A model generated the notes under the pieces. The model was not told the origin of the DNA. It ran no database searches and saw nothing but the letters and a program-made list of their open reading frames with translations. From an uncultured Dyadobacter sp. (GTDB lineage: Bacteria > Bacteroidota > Bacteroidia > Cytophagales > Spirosomataceae), in the NCBI RefSeq assembly GCF_946482605.1, contig NZ_CAMLSE010000003.1, positions 124,001-188,000 on the forward strand: a stretch of 64,000 bases of DNA, in the 5' to 3' direction. Positions 9,008-16,651 of the stretch are shown in pieces. Made by a program: the position numbers and the translations under genes. Position 1 is the first letter of the stretch; the number at the start of each line of letters is the position of its first letter.

Positions 9008-9555
9008 AAGACGGTCAGAAAGGAATGGTGATATGGCTGCTGGGACATTCCGGTGCGGGCAAAAGTACGCTCGCCGGAATGCTTTCCGAAAGGCTGGAAG
9101 CGGACGGCTATCTTACACTGCCGCTGGACGGCGACGTCGTGCGCGCGGGCATGAACCGCGATCTGGGTTTTTCGGCGGAAGACCGGCTCGAAAACGTGAG
9201 ACGCGTGGCCGAACTTTGCAAACTGCTGCTGGAAAAGGACATCGTCGTCATTTGCTCCTTCATCACACCCATGCAGGCCCACCGCGACATGGTGCGCAAC
9301 ATGCTGGGCGACCGTTATCTGGAAATATACCTGGAATGCCCCGTGGCCGTGTGCGAAGAGCGAGACGTGAAAGGCCTTTACCGCAAAGCCCGCAACCACG
9401 AAATCGACAACTTCACCGGCATTGGGTCCGGGTTCGAACCGCCTGCACGGGCCGACCTCACCATTCCCACCGCATTATGGCACCCCATCGCCTGCGTGGA
9501 TGCCGTATGGGATGCGGCAATGCACCTCCAATCCCGGCTTGCAGGCCACGACTAG
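8992..9555 (+). CDS. cysC: Adenylylsulfate (APS) kinase
   Basis: Phosphorylates APS at the 3'-hydroxyl with ATP to give PAPS, the sulfate donor of sulfotransferases. The Walker A loop GHSGAGKST is at residues 18-26. Further family signatures are LDGDVVRAGMNRDLGFSAEDRLENVRRVAELCKLL, a VICSFITPMQAHRDMVRNMLG segment and the lid region EERDVKGLYRKARNHEIDNFTGIGSGFEPP. At 187 residues it is a stand-alone kinase, not fused to ATP sulfurylase. No cysD/cysN is in the window, so APS must come from elsewhere in the genome. The stop at 9553-9555 is 1 base from the stop of the convergent beta-helix gene. Confidence 0.93.
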   Translation: MPLPIKDGQKGMVIWLLGHSGAGKSTLAGMLSERLEADGYLTLPLDGDVVRAGMNRDLGFSAEDRLENVRRVAELCKLLLEKDIVVICSFITPMQAHRDMVRNMLGDRYLEIYLECPVAVCEERDVKGLYRKARNHEIDNFTGIGSGFEPPARADLTIPTALWHPIACVDAVWDAAMHLQSRLAGHD

Positions 9556-9556
9556 T

Positions 9557-11911
9557 TTATTTAAATGGAACGATAACCTTTTGCAGCGACTGGTTCCTGA
9601 AAAATTCCACTTCACCCTGCCCCATCCAGTTGACCTCCTGAAAGACATTCATCAGTTCGGTTACATTGTCCAGCTCCCGCTGGTTGAGCAGACGGATCAC
9701 ATCGCCCTTTTTCAATCCCGCCCGCGCCAGAATGCTGTTTTCGGGCACTGCTTCCAGTATTACCCCTTTTTCGTCCGGTAAGCCATAGACGGACCGGTCG
9801 CCGAGACCATTCACGTTACGAAGCTTGCCGCCGAGCCAGGCTGCCTCCGTTAATGCAAGTGCGCCGGAACCCTGGGCGATCACTGGCAGTGGCACGCGCA
9901 TTGCCATGCTTCTGAGTACCGGGGAAACGACGCCGAACTGGTCCATTGGGAAGTTGACAAACCCGGTTTTCAAAGCCGGACTGCCCGGTTTGACCTGGTA
10001 ATTTCCCGTCGCCGGGTCCACAAACATCGGATCGCCGACCAGGCTGTGCGCGTCGGTGCCGTTCTCGCGGGCCTTTCCGAGCGCCGCCTCGTCGGGGAAG
10101 AGGTTGTAATCCACCTCCTTACCCCACTCCGTCACACGGATCGGCGCATAAGGCTTGGTCACGATATTTTTCCTGAATACATCACCGCTTCGGGCAAACC
10201 AAACATGCGGATGAAAGGAATTGTTGACCATGATATTGTTCTCCACCACCCGCTGAAAACCTTCCCGCAGCTTCAAACCGCCATTCAGGCATACGTTGTT
10301 ATAAATGTGGTAGTTGGAACTGCCGTCGTCCAGGTCAATGTCCCAGCCATGGTCGCACCGGAAACGATTGTTGCGGATCACGATCGTTTTGCCGGCATCG
10401 AGCAGGATCAGTTCGGGATGCGCTGCCGCAAGGCTGTCCATCCTTTCACGTACCGGGTGCCAGAACCGGTCGCGCCCCCATGAATTGAACGAGCCGTGGT
10501 CCCCGGTTTCCAGGACGGTATTGAAAATGTCGTTGAACTCGATGATGTGCCCGCCCCAGGTACCTTCGCTGACGTTGATGCCGGCCCTGGGAATGTTGTA
10601 AATGGTATTGTGGCTCACGGTAATATCCATACTCATCGAAATCTGCACGCCGGCGACCTGTTTTTCCACCCGGCCCAGCCCATCCATCAGATTGTCGTAC
10701 ACCCTGCATTGCGCCGGATAGTTATCGCTTTTCGGTCCGGCTTTTTTGTCCATTGCATCGTACGCGACCGACTGGTGGTATTCAAAGCTCGGCGACCGCA
10801 CTGCCGCCGGATCACCCACAAAGCACACACCACTGGCGCCGGTGTTTTCGAAATGGCAGCCCGATACCTCGCCACCACGATTATAGTTGCTGAAAAAGAC
10901 ACCATTGCCGCCCACTGCATTGAAATGGCACTTTTTCACCGCGCAGTTTTCAGTACCGCGCAGCAACACGGCCCCGCCCCGGTAAATGGCCCAGTCGCTG
11001 CGAAGCAATGGCTCCCTGGTTTCCATGAAAGTGCGCAAGGTATGGGCAAGCTCGAAGCCTTCCAGCGTGATATTCCGCACGGGCGATTGCATTGTACCCC
11101 GAAACTCGAAAAGATGCCTGATCTGCGGCGCTATGACCTCCGATCCCTCCGGCGCGTACACGTAAAGCATGTGCGTGCGGGGATCGTAATACCATTCACC
11201 GGGCGCGTCCAGCTCCTCCAACAAGTTTTCGATAAACCGGTATTTGTCGTGCATGCCCATTTGGCGGTTGTTCTGGTAACCGCCATCCCACACAAGGGTG
11301 GAATCGTTGGCTTTGCCGGTAATCCTGTAATGGTAATCGCCCCATTCGTGCTTGTGCATGGCGTGGATGAAGGCGCCCTCCGGGTGTTTCCAGGACTTGA
11401 TTTTGGCCGGAGCGAGCACATCCGCGGCATATCCGCCGAAATGGCTGCTGGTCGAATCGTAATTGGGGTACCGCGCCATATGCAGCTTGCGGCCACCGAT
11501 ATAAAGCTGGTCGAACGTTACATTTCCGGCAATGGAAGCCTTTTTAATAGAACCCTTATATCCAGTCCATTTAACCGGGATCACCGCCGCGCCGCTAACG
11601 GTTACCTTTTCGCCCGGATAGGCTTTATAGGTCACTTCCTGCCCCTTCGCCCGGGAATCCTCCGGCCCGAAAACGACCGGTTTGTTCAGGTAGTAGGTGC
11701 CGCCCCTTACATACACGGTCACCTGCCCCCGCATATCGCGCACCTTGTTTCGTGCGGCATCAACGGTGGCCAGTGGCTTTTCCCGTGTACCGGGGTTACG
11801 GTCGCTACCGGCCCGGGACACGTAGAGATCAGCGGAAAAAGCAGCTGTGTACCAGACGGATAGCACCAGGCACAGCATCGCCCGGAGCAGTTTTACAAGT
11901 GGTTTATTCAT
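9557..11911 (-). CDS. Secreted right-handed beta-helix protein with C-terminal PDZ domain
   Basis: A 784-residue secreted protein. A signal peptide (MNKPLVKLLRAM...AAFSA) precedes a DUF1565/pectate-lyase-like start (DLYVSRAGSDRNPGTREKPLATVDAARNKVRDM, VYVRGGTYYLNKPVVF). Residues about 250-640 carry parallel beta-helix coils with repeated short N/G-rich turns such as NTIYNIPRAGINVSEG and IVIRNNRFRCDHGWDIDLDDGSSNYHIYNNVC. The last 85 residues form a PDZ domain (KGVILEAVPENSILARAGLKKGDVIRLLNQ). Such proteins usually cut or bind polysaccharides; this one could be a lyase or a GH-type hydrolase, but no catalytic set was assigned. The barrel-protein gene lies 80 bp upstream in the same direction. 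Its stop is 1 base from that of cysC on the other strand. Confidence 0.85.
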   Translation of the reverse strand: MNKPLVKLLRAMLCLVLSVWYTAAFSADLYVSRAGSDRNPGTREKPLATVDAARNKVRDMRGQVTVYVRGGTYYLNKPVVFGPEDSRAKGQEVTYKAYPGEKVTVSGAAVIPVKWTGYKGSIKKASIAGNVTFDQLYIGGRKLHMARYPNYDSTSSHFGGYAADVLAPAKIKSWKHPEGAFIHAMHKHEWGDYHYRITGKANDSTLVWDGGYQNNRQMGMHDKYRFIENLLEELDAPGEWYYDPRTHMLYVYAPEGSEVIAPQIRHLFEFRGTMQSPVRNITLEGFELAHTLRTFMETREPLLRSDWAIYRGGAVLLRGTENCAVKKCHFNAVGGNGVFFSNYNRGGEVSGCHFENTGASGVCFVGDPAAVRSPSFEYHQSVAYDAMDKKAGPKSDNYPAQCRVYDNLMDGLGRVEKQVAGVQISMSMDITVSHNTIYNIPRAGINVSEGTWGGHIIEFNDIFNTVLETGDHGSFNSWGRDRFWHPVRERMDSLAAAHPELILLDAGKTIVIRNNRFRCDHGWDIDLDDGSSNYHIYNNVCLNGGLKLREGFQRVVENNIMVNNSFHPHVWFARSGDVFRKNIVTKPYAPIRVTEWGKEVDYNLFPDEAALGKARENGTDAHSLVGDPMFVDPATGNYQVKPGSPALKTGFVNFPMDQFGVVSPVLRSMAMRVPLPVIAQGSGALALTEAAWLGGKLRNVNGLGDRSVYGLPDEKGVILEAVPENSILARAGLKKGDVIRLLNQRELDNVTELMNVFQEVNWMGQGEVEFFRNQSLQKVIVPFK

Positions 11912-11991
11912 TTCAAAAGCAGGGGTTCAGGGAATGGACCGACCGCAAATGTAATGATCTCCCGAACTATATGCCAGTCGCGCTGCCCAGG

Positions 11992-12819
11992 CTAGAGTTT
12001 GAAAATCACACCAAGGTTGGTATTTCCCTGCACGAAGAAGAAATGCTGGCTCGCGCGGTCCTGGGGGAAATTGGTAGTCAGGATATCCGGCATGTTGATA
12101 TAGCCGCCTTTCATTTCGGCCTGGATGAAGAAATGTTTGAAAAACGTCACATTCAGCCCGGCAACGAGGTTCATGCCATAGCCCGCCACGTGCCACTGGT
12201 CATTCTCCTCGAAATTCAGCAGGGTCACATCGGTTTTGGGATAAAGAATGCCCACGCCTGCGCCTTCGAAGATATTGACGTCGATGTTCCTCACCCGCAG
12301 CTTTTTCGCATCCAGCAGGTTGTGCATGCGCCGTAGCTCGATATTCAGGTAATTCAGTCCGTTGGTGTGTTCGAATTTGAGGAAATCGCCGGTGAGCTTG
12401 ATCGGCTCGTTCTGGTAGGCCCGGTCGTACTCGGTACCGGAACCGGAAATGTGGCCGGAAATATTAACGGTCTGGTCCTGCTTCATCACATATTTCATGT
12501 GATCGAAACCGAAGGACAGACTGTATTCCGGCGTGATGAAATAACCGATCCGGAAATTGTACTGCGGGATCGTCATTTTGGTAGGATTAAAATACCGCCC
12601 GCTAAAACCGGTGGGCCGGTCTTTCGCCACCACGCTCTTTAATGTAAAGTCATACTCCTGACCTTTGAAATGAATGTTGGATTGCGTGTAGGCCCCACGG
12701 TTCCAACCCCAATAAATGAAAATTTTGCCTTTCTGGTTGTGAGAGCTCACGGATGAGTACTGCGCGTGCGCGACGCTGCTGCACACGAGGAGTGTGCTTA
12801 CTAGGATAAATCTGATCAT
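11992..12819 (-). CDS. Putative outer-membrane beta-barrel protein, function unknown
   Basis: A 275-residue protein with a clear signal peptide (MIRFILVSTLLVCSSVAHAQ). The mature part is rich in alternating hydrophobic/aromatic strands (KIFIYWGWNRGAYTQSNIHF, NFRIGYFITPEYSLSFGFDHMKYVM, FFIQAEMKGGYINM) and ends GNTNLGVIFKL, a typical C-terminal outer-membrane barrel strand. I do not recognise a functional family. It precedes the beta-helix/PDZ gene by 80 bp on the same strand and may share its transcript. Position and size would allow an 8-12 strand barrel. Confidence 0.75.
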   Translation of the reverse strand: MIRFILVSTLLVCSSVAHAQYSSVSSHNQKGKIFIYWGWNRGAYTQSNIHFKGQEYDFTLKSVVAKDRPTGFSGRYFNPTKMTIPQYNFRIGYFITPEYSLSFGFDHMKYVMKQDQTVNISGHISGSGTEYDRAYQNEPIKLTGDFLKFEHTNGLNYLNIELRRMHNLLDAKKLRVRNIDVNIFEGAGVGILYPKTDVTLLNFEENDQWHVAGYGMNLVAGLNVTFFKHFFIQAEMKGGYINMPDILTTNFPQDRASQHFFFVQGNTNLGVIFKL

Positions 12820-13055
12820 CTGATAAAATCGGGTCTTAGAAAGCCGGCATACCGGCCCTCTTCAATTGTTGATGAATATTTGGCTATTGTCCCGGACAAA
12901 ACCAACCGTTTGAAAAGACGGATTTTTCGGGTTGGCAAATCCTTGAAAAAATCAACTCAGTAACCAGGTGAAGAGTTCATGACGCGCACCGCAAACGGCG
13001 AAATGCTGCAATTTCTAATCTTGTTCTAATGTCGGCATCCGTGGCCTGTAAAAGT

Positions 13056-13087
13056 ATAGGGCGGACCGGTCACCCGATTCGCCCTAT
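13056..13087 (-). terminator. Hairpin downstream of the sulfatase gene
   Basis: Arms ATAGGGCG (13056-13063) and CGCCCTAT (13080-13087) pair perfectly around a 16-base loop that itself contains GACCGGTC. It lies 30 bp past the sulfatase stop; on the minus strand it is followed by ACTTTTAC. The rest of 12820-13116 shows no gene. Confidence 0.5.
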
Positions 13088-13116
13088 CACATTATTCATT
13101 ATCAATGCATTAAAAC

Positions 13117-14670
13117 TCACACCGCCTCACTTCGCTCGGTAATCACGCTGCCTAGCTTCTCCTTTTCGAGCCGCAGCAGCTTTTTGTGCAGGCGTTCCCG
13201 CTCCGCCGCGATGAACGGGTCGTTATAGCGCTCGTTGGCCGGGTTGGCGAGGTTATCCACCTCTATGCGGTCATTTTCCAGGTCATACATTTCATACTCC
13301 CTCGGATAGCTTTGGGGCGGATCCTGCTCGGGCGGGGCAATGTAAAAATAGTAGCCATATTTCCATCGTTTCTCACGGATCGCCCGAATGCGGTTGGCGG
13401 CTGGTAATGGATTGATACTGTTCCCATTGCCCGCACGGAAGTCATCAAACGTAAACAGGATGGCGTCCTGGATCTCGGGCGCTGTCCGCGGGTGCGTGAT
13501 CACCGGCGACAGGTCGCTGCCGCGGAATGTATAGTCCAGCGGATTGCCTAACCGCAGCAATCCATTGATCGTCGGCATCATGTCCACGAGGGAAAACAGC
13601 TGACTGCTCACTTCCGGATTCGGGAACAGGATCGGGTTCGAGATCACCAGTGGCACACTCAACGTTTCCTCGTACATATTGAAAGCCTTTTGCCGCAGCC
13701 CGCCATGCGTAAGGCCCATTTCGCCATGGTCGGCCAGGCGCACCACGATGGTATTGTCGGCCAGCGAACGCCCTGTAACCGTATCATATACCTGGTACAG
13801 CACATCCAGCACGGTGTTGATCTGCGTATCCATGTGGGCGATCAGGTTGCCGTAAAAATTAATGTATTGCAGTTTCAATTCATCCGTATTCAACGGCCCC
13901 AGGCCAATGGCAAAATACGGTGCCAGCATTTGCTGCACGGTTGGTTTCAGCGTTTTGTGCAACTGCTCGTCCACCGTAGCCGGAAGCCCGATGTCCCCCA
14001 CGAGAAATTCCGGTGCGAAGTCGTTCTGCCAGTCGCCCGGGAATGCCAGCACGTCGTGCGGGTTCACGAGCGAGAGGAATAATGCAAAAGGTTGTGCATT
14101 GCTGGTGCGCTGTACATCGTAAAGAAAATTGAGCGCTTCGTTGATGTAGTTGAGGTCGTTGTTGGCGTGCCCGGCGCCAAAGTGACTGGGTGCGGTATCC
14201 TCCCCCGCATCCGGCGGCGTCCACCCGTTGAAACCATAGGCTTGCAGATCTTCCGGCGTAAGGCTCTCGAAACTGCCGTCGGGCCCTTTCGACAAATGCC
14301 ATTTCCCGATGTAGTTCACGTCATAACCGCCCGCTGCCAGCATCCGGCCCATGTTCTGAAAATCGGTAGGCAGGGTTGGCTCCACATCGGAGTAGGTCAT
14401 GTCCTGGGTAAGTGTGAGCGTCACGTTATGCTCGGCCGGGTACATGCCTGTGAGCAATGTCGCCCGACTCGGCGAGCACATGCAGGTACTGCAGAAGGCA
14501 TTGGTGAAGGTCATCCCATTACCCCGCAAACGCTGCATGGCAGTAAGGTGCTGTACCTCCCAGCCCGGTGGGAAGTGCATGATCCCACGGTCCTGGTCCG
14601 TGATAATAAAAAGGAGGTTTGGTTTCCCGGGCAAACTCACGTTCTCCGAGGTAAGCTTTTTCTGATGCAT
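13117..14670 (-). CDS. Type I sulfatase, apparently cytoplasmic
   Basis: Hydrolyses sulfate esters using a formylglycine made from Cys65 in the CxPSR motif (MCSPSRATLLTG; C65, P67, S68, R69). Near the N-terminus PNLLFIITDQDR supplies metal-binding acidic residues; GKWHLSKGPDG and LADHGEMGLTHGG are further sulfatase landmarks (the HGE-type motif). At 517 residues it is of normal length. No signal peptide or lipobox precedes the domain, unlike most Bacteroidota polysaccharide sulfatases, so it probably acts on small sulfate esters inside the cell, or matures through another route. Its upstream region holds a 32-bp element also found upstream of the sarcosine-oxidase-like gene. The substrate is unknown; choline-sulfate or another small ester is only a suggestion. 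Confidence 0.88.
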   Translation of the reverse strand: MHQKKLTSENVSLPGKPNLLFIITDQDRGIMHFPPGWEVQHLTAMQRLRGNGMTFTNAFCSTCMCSPSRATLLTGMYPAEHNVTLTLTQDMTYSDVEPTLPTDFQNMGRMLAAGGYDVNYIGKWHLSKGPDGSFESLTPEDLQAYGFNGWTPPDAGEDTAPSHFGAGHANNDLNYINEALNFLYDVQRTSNAQPFALFLSLVNPHDVLAFPGDWQNDFAPEFLVGDIGLPATVDEQLHKTLKPTVQQMLAPYFAIGLGPLNTDELKLQYINFYGNLIAHMDTQINTVLDVLYQVYDTVTGRSLADNTIVVRLADHGEMGLTHGGLRQKAFNMYEETLSVPLVISNPILFPNPEVSSQLFSLVDMMPTINGLLRLGNPLDYTFRGSDLSPVITHPRTAPEIQDAILFTFDDFRAGNGNSINPLPAANRIRAIREKRWKYGYYFYIAPPEQDPPQSYPREYEMYDLENDRIEVDNLANPANERYNDPFIAAERERLHKKLLRLEKEKLGSVITERSEAV

Positions 14671-14784
14671 TTGTTGAATCCGGTTGGTTTGAAATAAGTG
14701 AACAGCAATTTTTATAGAACTAATTAAAACTCACATGTAGCCAATTGTAAAATTTTTACTACTTAAAATGAGAAGTTAAATTAA

Positions 14785-14816
14785 AACTATTACTACTATT
14801 CTACTTATTTAACGGT
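14785..14816 (-). promoter_or_regulatory. Conserved 32-bp bipartite element, copy A (upstream of sulfatase)
   Basis: On the + strand this is AACTATTACTAC at 14785-14796, eight unconserved bases, then TTATTTAACGGT at 14805-14816. The same two 12-mers with the same 8-base gap recur at 20002-20033. Read on the minus strand it lies 115 bp upstream of the sulfatase start. It could be a regulator site or an alternative-sigma promoter. Confidence 0.6.
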
Positions 14817-14820
14817 CAAA

Positions 14821-14843
14821 CAAGCTGGACTCGAACGAGCTTG
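14821..14843 (-). terminator. Weak hairpin just after ggt
   Basis: CAAGCT (14821-14826) and AGCTTG (14838-14843) can pair around an 11-base loop, 5 bases after the ggt stop. The stem is short and only a TTTG follows, so termination is uncertain. Confidence 0.3.
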
Positions 14844-14848
14844 AAACA

Positions 14849-16594
14849 TTAATAGCCTGCTGCCTGGCCGTCCTTGCGCATTTCGGAAGCCCCGTGATAA
14901 ACCTTCTGCGCGCGATCGAAAAGGATCGCCTGGTAGCCTCCGAAAAAATCCCTTTCTGCCATCCGGTGACCTTTTTTCACCAGGCCTTCCCTGGCTTGTT
15001 GGCTGATCCCGCTTTCGAGCGCCACATTACCGCCTTCGGTCATGATAGTACCGGTAGGTTCGCTGCTCCCTGAATGACTGAACCGGGCCGCATCCCCCGC
15101 CTCCTGCACATTCATCCCGAAATCGATGATATTGCACAGGATCTGGACATGCCCCTGCGGCTGCATTGCACCACCCATCACGCCGAAGCTCAGAAAGGGC
15201 TGTTTGTCTTTCATTACAAAACCCGGAATGATGGTGTTGAACGGCCGCTTCCCGGGTGCATACACGTTGGCGTGGCCGGGGATAAGGGTAAAGCTGCTGC
15301 CGCGGTTGTGAAAAACAAAACCCAGCCCTTCGGGCACCATGCCGCTGCCGAATTCCAGCATATTGCTCTGGATCAGCGATACCATATTGCCTTCCTCATC
15401 GGCGACGGTGAGGTACACCGTGTCGCCGTCTTTCAGCACCGACTGCGCCGGGTCCAGGCCGGTTATTGCGTGATCAGGATTCATCAGCTTCCGGCGCTCG
15501 TCGGCGTAGTGATCCGAAAGCAGCGTTTTCAATGGGATTTTGGAAAAATCGGGGTCGGCATAATAGCGGGCGCGGTCTTCGAAAGCGATCTTCTTCGCCT
15601 CGATCAGCAGATGCAGGTAGTCGGCACTATTATGCCCGAGCTTTTTCAGGTCATAGGGTTTGAGCAGGTTCAGCATTTGCAGCACCGAGATACCCTGGCC
15701 GTTAGGCGGCAGCTCATACACATCGTACCCGCGATAGTTGACCGACACCGGCTCTACCCAAATGCTCCGGTGGGCAGCCAGGTCTTCTTTACGGAGGAAC
15801 ATGCCCGTTTTGCGTGCATAAGCGTCGATCCTGTCGGCAATGCTCCCTTTATAGAATGCATCGCGCCCGTCCCGCGCCAGCTGCTCGTAGGTAGCCGCCA
15901 GGTCTTTATTGCTGAAAACCGCTCCATGCGCAGGTGCGGCCCCGTTGATCAGAAACGTTTTAGTGAAATTGCCGAACTCGGTGATGTCCTGTTGCACTTT
16001 GAGCCGTTTGAAAGCCACATCCCAGGAATAGCCGATCACCTCGGGTACGGGTGCGCCTTCCCGCGCGTAGCGGATGCCCGGGGCGAGGATATCCGTCATT
16101 TTCAGTTTTCCAAAGCGTTTGTGCAGCTCAAACCAGCCGTCCACCGCACCAGGTACCGATATCGAAAGCGGCCCGTACAGCGGCACGCCCGGTTTCCCCT
16201 TGGTCAACTCTTTCATTTTCTCGTAGCTGAACCCCTGGGGCGACCTTCCGCTTGCATTCAGGCCGTACAGCTTCCGGTCGCGGGCCGACCATACGATCGC
16301 GAACAGGTCGCCTCCTATGCCGCCATTGTTAGGCTCGACGGCACCCAGCACGGCATTGGCAGCAATCGCCGCGTCCACCGCAGTGCCTCCTTTCTTCAAA
16401 ATATCGAGCCCGGCCTGGGTTGCCAGCGGATGGCTCGTCGCCACCATGCCATGCATAGCCAGTACCGGGCTTCGCGATTCAAAATTGGAACCGCTGATGC
16501 GGTCGCCCCGGCCGGTTTGAGCGGCAGCCGGGACACATAAGCAGATGCCCGCAACCAGCGAGCTGAGCTGACGTAGTGAAAAAACCTTGATCAT
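14849..16594 (-). CDS. ggt: Gamma-glutamyltranspeptidase-family protein, exported
   Basis: N-terminal-nucleophile hydrolase that cleaves gamma-glutamyl amides such as glutathione, or related acyl amides, in the periplasm. A signal peptide (MIKVFSLRQLSS...VPAAAQ) is present. The precursor shows GMVATSHPLATQAGLDILKKGGTAVDAAIAANAVLGAVEPNNGGIGGD in the large subunit. The expected autocleavage point is before Thr392 in DTVYLTVADEEGNMVSLIQS; this is the acylase-like variant of the more usual TTHxSVVD. The small subunit continues with GKRPFNTIIPGFVMKD and GVMGGAMQPQGHVQIL. At 581 residues it is of normal length. It lies between the sulfatase and two flavoprotein oxidase genes, all on the minus strand. 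Donor preference is not predictable. Confidence 0.88.
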   Translation of the reverse strand: MIKVFSLRQLSSLVAGICLCVPAAAQTGRGDRISGSNFESRSPVLAMHGMVATSHPLATQAGLDILKKGGTAVDAAIAANAVLGAVEPNNGGIGGDLFAIVWSARDRKLYGLNASGRSPQGFSYEKMKELTKGKPGVPLYGPLSISVPGAVDGWFELHKRFGKLKMTDILAPGIRYAREGAPVPEVIGYSWDVAFKRLKVQQDITEFGNFTKTFLINGAAPAHGAVFSNKDLAATYEQLARDGRDAFYKGSIADRIDAYARKTGMFLRKEDLAAHRSIWVEPVSVNYRGYDVYELPPNGQGISVLQMLNLLKPYDLKKLGHNSADYLHLLIEAKKIAFEDRARYYADPDFSKIPLKTLLSDHYADERRKLMNPDHAITGLDPAQSVLKDGDTVYLTVADEEGNMVSLIQSNMLEFGSGMVPEGLGFVFHNRGSSFTLIPGHANVYAPGKRPFNTIIPGFVMKDKQPFLSFGVMGGAMQPQGHVQILCNIIDFGMNVQEAGDAARFSHSGSSEPTGTIMTEGGNVALESGISQQAREGLVKKGHRMAERDFFGGYQAILFDRAQKVYHGASEMRKDGQAAGY

Positions 16595-16651
16595 GTAGGG
16601 AATAGGTGATATAAAACCCTAAATGTAATCAATTCAAGGGCTTTTCTCTTC

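Noticed and set aside
14827..14836. tRNA T-loop-like string GTTCGAGTCC on the minus strand after ggt
   Set aside because: No acceptor stem, anticodon arm or D arm could be matched around it; a 10-base match with degenerate positions is expected by chance, and it lies in the loop of a small hairpin.
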